The translations under genes and the position numbers were made by a program. A model generated the notes under the pieces. It saw only the letters and a program-made list of their open reading frames with translations. It searched no databases and was not told where the DNA came from. From Spirochaetaceae bacterium (GTDB lineage Bacteria > Spirochaetota > Spirochaetia > SZUA-6 > DRHE01), in contig CP070696.1 of assembly GCA_020353535.1 (NCBI GenBank), positions 2,218,071 to 2,282,070 on the forward strand: a DNA stretch of 64,000 nucleotides, given 5' to 3'. Shown here in pieces: positions 59,942-64,000 of the stretch (positions are counted from its first letter, which is position 1; each line of letters opens with the position of its first letter).

Positions 59942-61354
59942 ATGCCAAAACGTAAACACCCGGGCAATCCCATCCTCGTTGTCGATGACGAAGCTTCGGT
60001 TCTCACAGCCCTGAGTATCGCTCTCGGTGCTTCAGGCTATACGAACACGATCAGTTGTCAGGATGCCCGGAAAGTTGAAGGTATTCTGGAGGAGCAGGAT
60101 GTCGGGGTGCTTCTTTTGGATCTGAACATGCCCCATATTCCGGGTAAGATCCTTCTTCCCAAAATCAGGGAGGAACACCCGGATCTTCCTATAATTATCA
60201 TTTCGGGAATCACGGAAGTGGCTCTGGCTGTCGAGTGTATGAAGCAGGGGGTGTTCGATTACCTGGTAAAACCCATAGAAATAAGCAAACTCCAGGCCAC
60301 GGTAGGAAGAGCGCTGGAGATAAGGGAACTGAGGCGTGAAAATATTTCCCTCAGGCGGCATCTAATCGAGCGTCAGCTGAATAATCCCGACGCTTTCGTC
60401 CAAATAATTTACCGGAATGAACAGATGCGCGCCGTGCTCTTGTATGTCGAATCGATAGCCGACAGCCGACAGACCGTGCTCATCACCGGCGAGACTGGCA
60501 CGGGAAAGGAGCTGATCGCTCAAGCGATCCATCTAATCAGCGGTCGCAAGGGCGAACTGGTCACAGTGAATGTGGCCGGATACGATGAGAACATGTTTGC
60601 GGATGCCCTCTTTGGCCATCTAAAGGGTGCATACACCGGGGCAGATCGTGCTCGCTCCGGTCTGGTTGAGAAAGCTGAAAGAGGAACTCTTTTCCTCGAC
60701 GAGATCGGGGATTTGAAGATGGAGTCGCAGGTGAAGCTCCTGCGCTTGATGGAAAGCGGAGAATACTACCCCCTGGGCTCGGATGTCCCCAGCCGGACCG
60801 ACACGCGTATTCTGGTCGCTACCAACCGGGATCTGGAAACGGAAGTCGGAAACGGTGTATTTCGAAAAGACCTCTACTTCCGCCTAAAGACACACCACGT
60901 GCATCTTCCCCCACTTCGAGAGCGGATCAAAGACCTGCCGGTTCTTGCCGATCACTTCTTCAATCTGGCCGCAGAAGAACTGGGCAAACCCTTGCCTAAG
61001 ATCCCGCCTGAACTCTACGGGCTTCTCAGCTCATATCACTTTCCGGGCAATATTCGCGAACTGCGCTCCCTTATCTTCGACGCCATGAGCCGTCATCTCG
61101 GCGGCACCCTGTCGTTGAATCTGTTTAAAGAGGCCATCAGAGGAAAGGGGAAGAGGATACCAAGGATCGCTAAAGAAGACTTCTTTGCCGGCGCTGTCGA
61201 GCTTCCGACCATCAAGGAAGCAACTGAAATGCTGGTGACCGAAGCGATGAAACGGGCAGAATCCAATCAGTCGATAGCTGCACGAATCTTGGGAATCACT
61301 CCGCAAGCCTTGAGCCAGCGATTGAAACGAGTCGACGGCCGGAAGAAAGAGTAA
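59942..61354 (+). CDS. Sigma-54-dependent response regulator, NtrC family
   Basis: A 470-residue enhancer-binding activator. The receiver has ILVVDDEASVLTAL and phospho-Asp in VLLLDLNMPHIPG. The AAA+ domain has Walker A ITGETGTGKELIAQAIH, the sigma-54 contact loop GAYTGAD (usually GAFTGA), Walker B GTLFLDEIGDLK and sensor VATNRDL. The Fis-type helix-turn-helix is SIAARILGITPQALSQRLKR. The ATG follows AGGAG. Four sigma-54 promoters in this window and the kinase just upstream make it the likely regulator of the chemosensory and Hsp70 operons; direct binding is inference. Confidence 0.93.
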   Translation: MPKRKHPGNPILVVDDEASVLTALSIALGASGYTNTISCQDARKVEGILEEQDVGVLLLDLNMPHIPGKILLPKIREEHPDLPIIIISGITEVALAVECMKQGVFDYLVKPIEISKLQATVGRALEIRELRRENISLRRHLIERQLNNPDAFVQIIYRNEQMRAVLLYVESIADSRQTVLITGETGTGKELIAQAIHLISGRKGELVTVNVAGYDENMFADALFGHLKGAYTGADRARSGLVEKAERGTLFLDEIGDLKMESQVKLLRLMESGEYYPLGSDVPSRTDTRILVATNRDLETEVGNGVFRKDLYFRLKTHHVHLPPLRERIKDLPVLADHFFNLAAEELGKPLPKIPPELYGLLSSYHFPGNIRELRSLIFDAMSRHLGGTLSLNLFKEAIRGKGKRIPRIAKEDFFAGAVELPTIKEATEMLVTEAMKRAESNQSIAARILGITPQALSQRLKRVDGRKKE

Positions 61355-61420
61355 ATCTACATTTCGATTCAAGTTTTGTTTACTTCTTTGTAGTTCTATA
61401 TATTAAAAGAAATTACCTGA

Positions 61421-61442
61421 CTTTACACGTACATACGTAAAG
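61421..61442 (+). promoter_or_regulatory. Inverted repeat, possible upstream activator site
   Basis: CTTTAC and GTAAAG are separated by ten bases, about 90 bp upstream of the sigma-54 promoter at 61529. Position and symmetry suit a dimeric enhancer-binding protein. Confidence 0.45.
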
Positions 61443-61510
61443 GTTGCTTACAAGCTCGGCACCTTCGCGATTAGAGCTATAATCCATAACTGTTTATATT
61501 GTAGAGAGTT

Positions 61511-61557
61511 ATACCTTGTAAACATTTATGGCACCGTATTTGCTTAGTACAAGGTAT
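61511..61557 (+). promoter_or_regulatory. Sigma-54 promoter bracketed by a 10-bp inverted repeat
   Basis: TGGCACCGTATTTGC (61529-61543) is a consensus -24/-12 element, about 52 bases before the ATG at 61595. ATACCTTGTA (61511-61520) and its exact inverse TACAAGGTAT (61548-61557) flank it on both sides. Confidence 0.85.
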
Positions 61558-61594
61558 GTGCGAATGAATATCTGATAGATATCAGGAACATCGG

Positions 61595-62365
61595 TTGATG
61601 ACAAAATTCAAAGAACATCTGTTCGAAGCAACACTGCTGGCATTGGGGAAAATTCTTTCAAAATATGACAATTCCTCCATGAGTCTGCTTTTAAAGGAAG
61701 TAGGTAACTATATTTACGAATACTTGAAAAAACAGGGTTACCCGTTGCCTGAAACGGGTACTGAAAAAGATATTTACGCCACAATCGAGCTGTTCGCCCA
61801 CAACGGTCTTGCCGAAACCCTCGAAGTGGAGCAGACAGACAACGGACGTAAATACACGTGGCACAACTTGTACGGATTTCAGGCCTACAAGGAGCTGCAG
61901 GAGATCACCCACAATCCGACTATCTCTTGCCCTCTCAATTCGGTAGTGAGGCATCTATCCGGAATAGGGGGACGGACTCGTGAGCTGAATCCTGTCAGTT
62001 TTGATGAGAACAGCCGCACCGCAATCTGTATCGAGCAGTTCGTCGACAAACCTGGCGAATTGCCAGTGCAGGATCGCGGGCTGAATCATCTCACTCTTGA
62101 AAATAGCCAACTTCTCGAGCTGGCGGAGGAACGTTCGAACAAGCTAGAGAGAATTTTAAAAGAGCTCAAGATCCTTCAGGGGCTGTTGCCTATCTGCGCT
62201 CACTGCAAGAAGATTCGGGATGACCAGGGTTACTGGCAGAGAATCGAGCAGTATCTGGTAAATCACTCGGAGGCGCAATTCAGCCATGGGCTCTGCCCGG
62301 ACTGCTATGAGAAGCTATATCCCGAACTTGATACGGAGGAACGCGACTCTGGAGGAGTTCCCTAG
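61595..62365 (+). CDS. Sensor-type protein with coiled coil and CxxC C-terminal motif
   Basis: A 256-residue soluble protein. Residues 1-120 form a mixed helical domain I do not recognise (FEATLLALGKILSKYDNSSM; WHNLYGFQAYKELQEITHNP). A coiled coil (LLELAEERSNKLERILKELK) leads into LPICAHCKKIRDDQGYWQRI, EQYLVNHSEAQFSHGLCPDC and YEKLYPE. That C-terminal block with two Cys pairs is well known at the end of receiver or PAS proteins, where it probably binds metal. Here there is no receiver. The gene is first after a sigma-54 promoter. Confidence 0.7.
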   Translation: MMTKFKEHLFEATLLALGKILSKYDNSSMSLLLKEVGNYIYEYLKKQGYPLPETGTEKDIYATIELFAHNGLAETLEVEQTDNGRKYTWHNLYGFQAYKELQEITHNPTISCPLNSVVRHLSGIGGRTRELNPVSFDENSRTAICIEQFVDKPGELPVQDRGLNHLTLENSQLLELAEERSNKLERILKELKILQGLLPICAHCKKIRDDQGYWQRIEQYLVNHSEAQFSHGLCPDCYEKLYPELDTEERDSGGVP

Positions 62366-62418
62366 CGATGGCGCCCCACCGTCCAATACCGAACAGCAGT
62401 AATAAGAGGAGAAAAAAA

Positions 62419-63096
62419 ATGAATGAGCATATTGAGAGAAGCTTCATAGACATAATCGACACAAGGAGAATGGAGGAACGGCTGCACCAAGCTCAGAAGA
62501 TGGCTGTTTTCGGACGAATGGCCCGCGGCATTGCCCATGATTTCAACAACATCCTAGCCATCATCAACGGCTACACCGAGATTCTGCTGGGGGAAGATAA
62601 AATACCAGGACAGGTCGAGCATGGTCTGCGGGAGATCAGAAAAGCCTGCGTCAAGGCGACAGAAATGACCGGACAGATATTGTCCTTCTGGCCCAAAGAG
62701 TTTTCCCGACCGAAGGCAACTCACCTTCACCACATAATACGTAACGCCGAAAAAATGCTGCTCAGACTCTTGCGAAGAGGTGTTGCTTTACGCCTCGATC
62801 TGTGCGCCGATACGGACTTGATCACCCTGGCACCGTGCCAAATAGAGAAGCTGCTAATCGAGTTGGTGTTGAGTACCCAAGATGCCTTTCCTCAGGGTGG
62901 AAATATCATCATCCAGACGACGAACTCCGTCGTGAACCCGGGGACAGACTCCACCCTTTGCGATCTGAAACCGGGGCTTTACCTGATACTGCAGGTGAGA
63001 GATTCCGGTGGCAGAACGGCAATGTCCCACGCCTTCTGCTTGGATCCGCTAGAACAGATCGTACCGGATGCGCTAAATGCAAATTCCGAGGCCTAG
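62419..63096 (+). CDS. Degenerate histidine kinase-like protein
   Basis: A 225-residue protein beginning after GAGGAGA. The dimerisation/phospho-His part is intact (GRMARGIAHDFNNILAIINGY). The ATPase part is not: the N box reads IELVLSTQDAFPQGGNIIIQ without the catalytic Asn, G1 reads VRDSGGRTAMSHAF instead of DTGxGM, and the G2/C-terminal half is missing. It could be phosphorylated by another kinase or act as a phosphatase or dimer partner. It lies between the CxxC protein and the GAF/PAS gene; the latter starts one base after its stop. Confidence 0.8.
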   Translation: MNEHIERSFIDIIDTRRMEERLHQAQKMAVFGRMARGIAHDFNNILAIINGYTEILLGEDKIPGQVEHGLREIRKACVKATEMTGQILSFWPKEFSRPKATHLHHIIRNAEKMLLRLLRRGVALRLDLCADTDLITLAPCQIEKLLIELVLSTQDAFPQGGNIIIQTTNSVVNPGTDSTLCDLKPGLYLILQVRDSGGRTAMSHAFCLDPLEQIVPDALNANSEA

Positions 63097-63097
63097 C

Positions 63098-64000
63098 ATG
63101 CTTGAGCATCACAGGAAACATCACCAGTTGGATGAGGAACTCTATCGCAGGGTGGCTGAACTGGATGCACTCCAACTGACACTACTGGATATCTTCAAAC
63201 CCCATGACCTGACCGAACTGCTCCACACGATTGTTGAACGAGCCGTCAACCTGCTCAAGGCAAACGGTGGTGGTTTGTACCTCTGCAATCCTGATAAGCG
63301 GGAAGTCGTCTGCGTGGTAAGCTTCAATACCAAGGCAGACCATCGAGGTACCGTATTGAAATACGGAGAAGGAGCAGCCGGATATGTGGCCAGCAAAGGC
63401 AAAGCCATAATCATCGATGATTACGGGAGCTGGCCGGGTAGAGCCCCGATCTTCGAGCAAAGCCAGTCGTTTACCGCGGTCCTCAGCGCACCGCTGATTT
63501 GGCAGTGAGAGGTAATGGGGGTGATCCACTTACTGGATAAAAAACGTCGGTTCTCGGAGAAGGACCTGGAAATCCTCACCATGTTCGCCAATCATGCAGC
63601 CATAGCTGTTGAAAACACCCGCCTGTACGAAGAGATTCAGAACGAAAACAGCAAACGCAAAAAACAGGAGGAAGCGCGGCGGGAGAGCGAAGAGCGCTTT
63701 CGCTTTGCCGTGGGTCAGATTCCGGGAACGCTCTGGACGACCGACGATCAACTGATCTTTACTCTTTCAGAAGGCGGGGGCCTCGGTGAAATAGGTCTGT
63801 CACCGGGTCAGGTGGTTGGGATGAGCCTGTACGAGTTTTTCAATACAGAGGAGGAAATATTACCCATTCGGATGCATCGCCGTGCATTGCTTGGCCAATC
63901 CGTGAGCTACGAATACATCCACGGAGAATCCGTTTTCAGTACCAATCTCGAACCGTATCGTGATGCCGACGGCAGAATCGTCGGCGTGCTCGGGATTGCC
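63098..64000 (+). pseudogene. GAF-PAS signalling protein, interrupted by an in-frame TGA and cut by the window edge
   Basis: The frame starts at ATG 63098 and encodes a helical lead (ELYRRVAELDALQLTLLDIF) and a GAF domain (LLHTIVERAVNLLKANGGGL; KYGEGAAGYVASKGKAIIID). At 63506-63508 TGA interrupts SAPLIWQ-stop-EVMGVIHLLD, where GAF domains have Gly (GGA to TGA is one change). The same frame then continues through the rest of GAF (DLEILTMFANHAAIAVENTR), a coiled coil and a PAS domain to 64000 without another stop. The gene is either nonsense-mutated or a sequencing error; a kinase domain probably lies beyond the edge. Confidence 0.75.

Noticed and set aside
63506..63508. TGA read as glycine (Gracilibacteria/SR1 code) or selenocysteine
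   Set aside because: Many genes in the window end at TGA with overlapping downstream starts, the site is not a redox Cys position, and no selenocysteine-type hairpin is evident after it.
1..64000. tRNA, rRNA or insertion sequence
   Set aside because: No cloverleaf-like segment with a CCA end, no rRNA-like block and no transposase or terminal repeat pair was recognised on reading; a covariance-model scan was not possible.

Overview
The window is a gene-dense, roughly 57-58% GC piece of a bacterial chromosome with a Gram-negative envelope plan (periplasmic beta-propellers, a lipoprotein-like signal, HflKC, a methyl-accepting chemotaxis protein). The gene set cheY-cheX-cheA, the permissive lipobox and the MurE motif suggest a free-living spirochaete, but this is inference; no rRNA or tRNA gene is visible to confirm it.

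Left part (1-16.9 kb): the end of a short-chain dehydrogenase; hflK-hflC with a good promoter and terminator; a sugar cluster (a shortened aldose epimerase, an MFS permease, a periplasmic glucose/sorbosone dehydrogenase); a cyclophilin-like protein and a solitary D12 adenine methylase on the minus strand; a MoxR-DUF58-transglutaminase-propeller operon; a uroporphyrinogen-decarboxylase-like protein; and a ModF-like double ABC ATPase. Middle part (16.9-36.8 kb): ilvC-ilvD, a glycosyltransferase and a P-loop kinase-like gene sharing a 50-bp upstream repeat; a DUF362 ferredoxin that seems to start at AUC; groEL with a BON-like protein; a broken repressor remnant; a degenerate class III cyclase; nth-polX-polB; then murE, a propeller protein, ddl and an HDOD protein.

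Right part (37.7-64 kb) is a signalling island. The long minus-strand operon cheY-cheX-cheA-cheD-cheR-cheB-comFB-HD-GYP has a CheA fused to a CheC-type phosphatase, plus two probable c-di-GMP proteins. Next, also on the minus strand, cheW leads an operon encoding a complete dedicated chaperone set: an Hsp70 without a full lid, a J-protein with HEAT repeats, a GrpE, a 1038-residue HEAT-repeat adenylate cyclase, and a membrane protein that looks like a detached Hsp70 substrate-binding beta-domain joined through a membrane helix to LysM. A secreted sensor-domain protein and a chemoreceptor follow. The plus strand carries a histidine kinase, a sigma-54-dependent regulator, and further sensor proteins, one of them split by an in-frame TGA.

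Four textbook sigma-54 (-24/-12) promoters precede the cheY operon, the cheW-Hsp70 operon, the sensor-chemoreceptor operon and the operon downstream of the sigma-54 regulator. The three minus-strand promoters carry the identical 12-bp word TAAATTTTTCTT 147-151 bp upstream, as expected of an enhancer site. The best candidate for an undescribed system is therefore a sigma-54-controlled chemosensory/Hsp70/cAMP/peptidoglycan-linked module at 43.1-50.8 kb, with the adjacent kinase-regulator pair as its likely controller.
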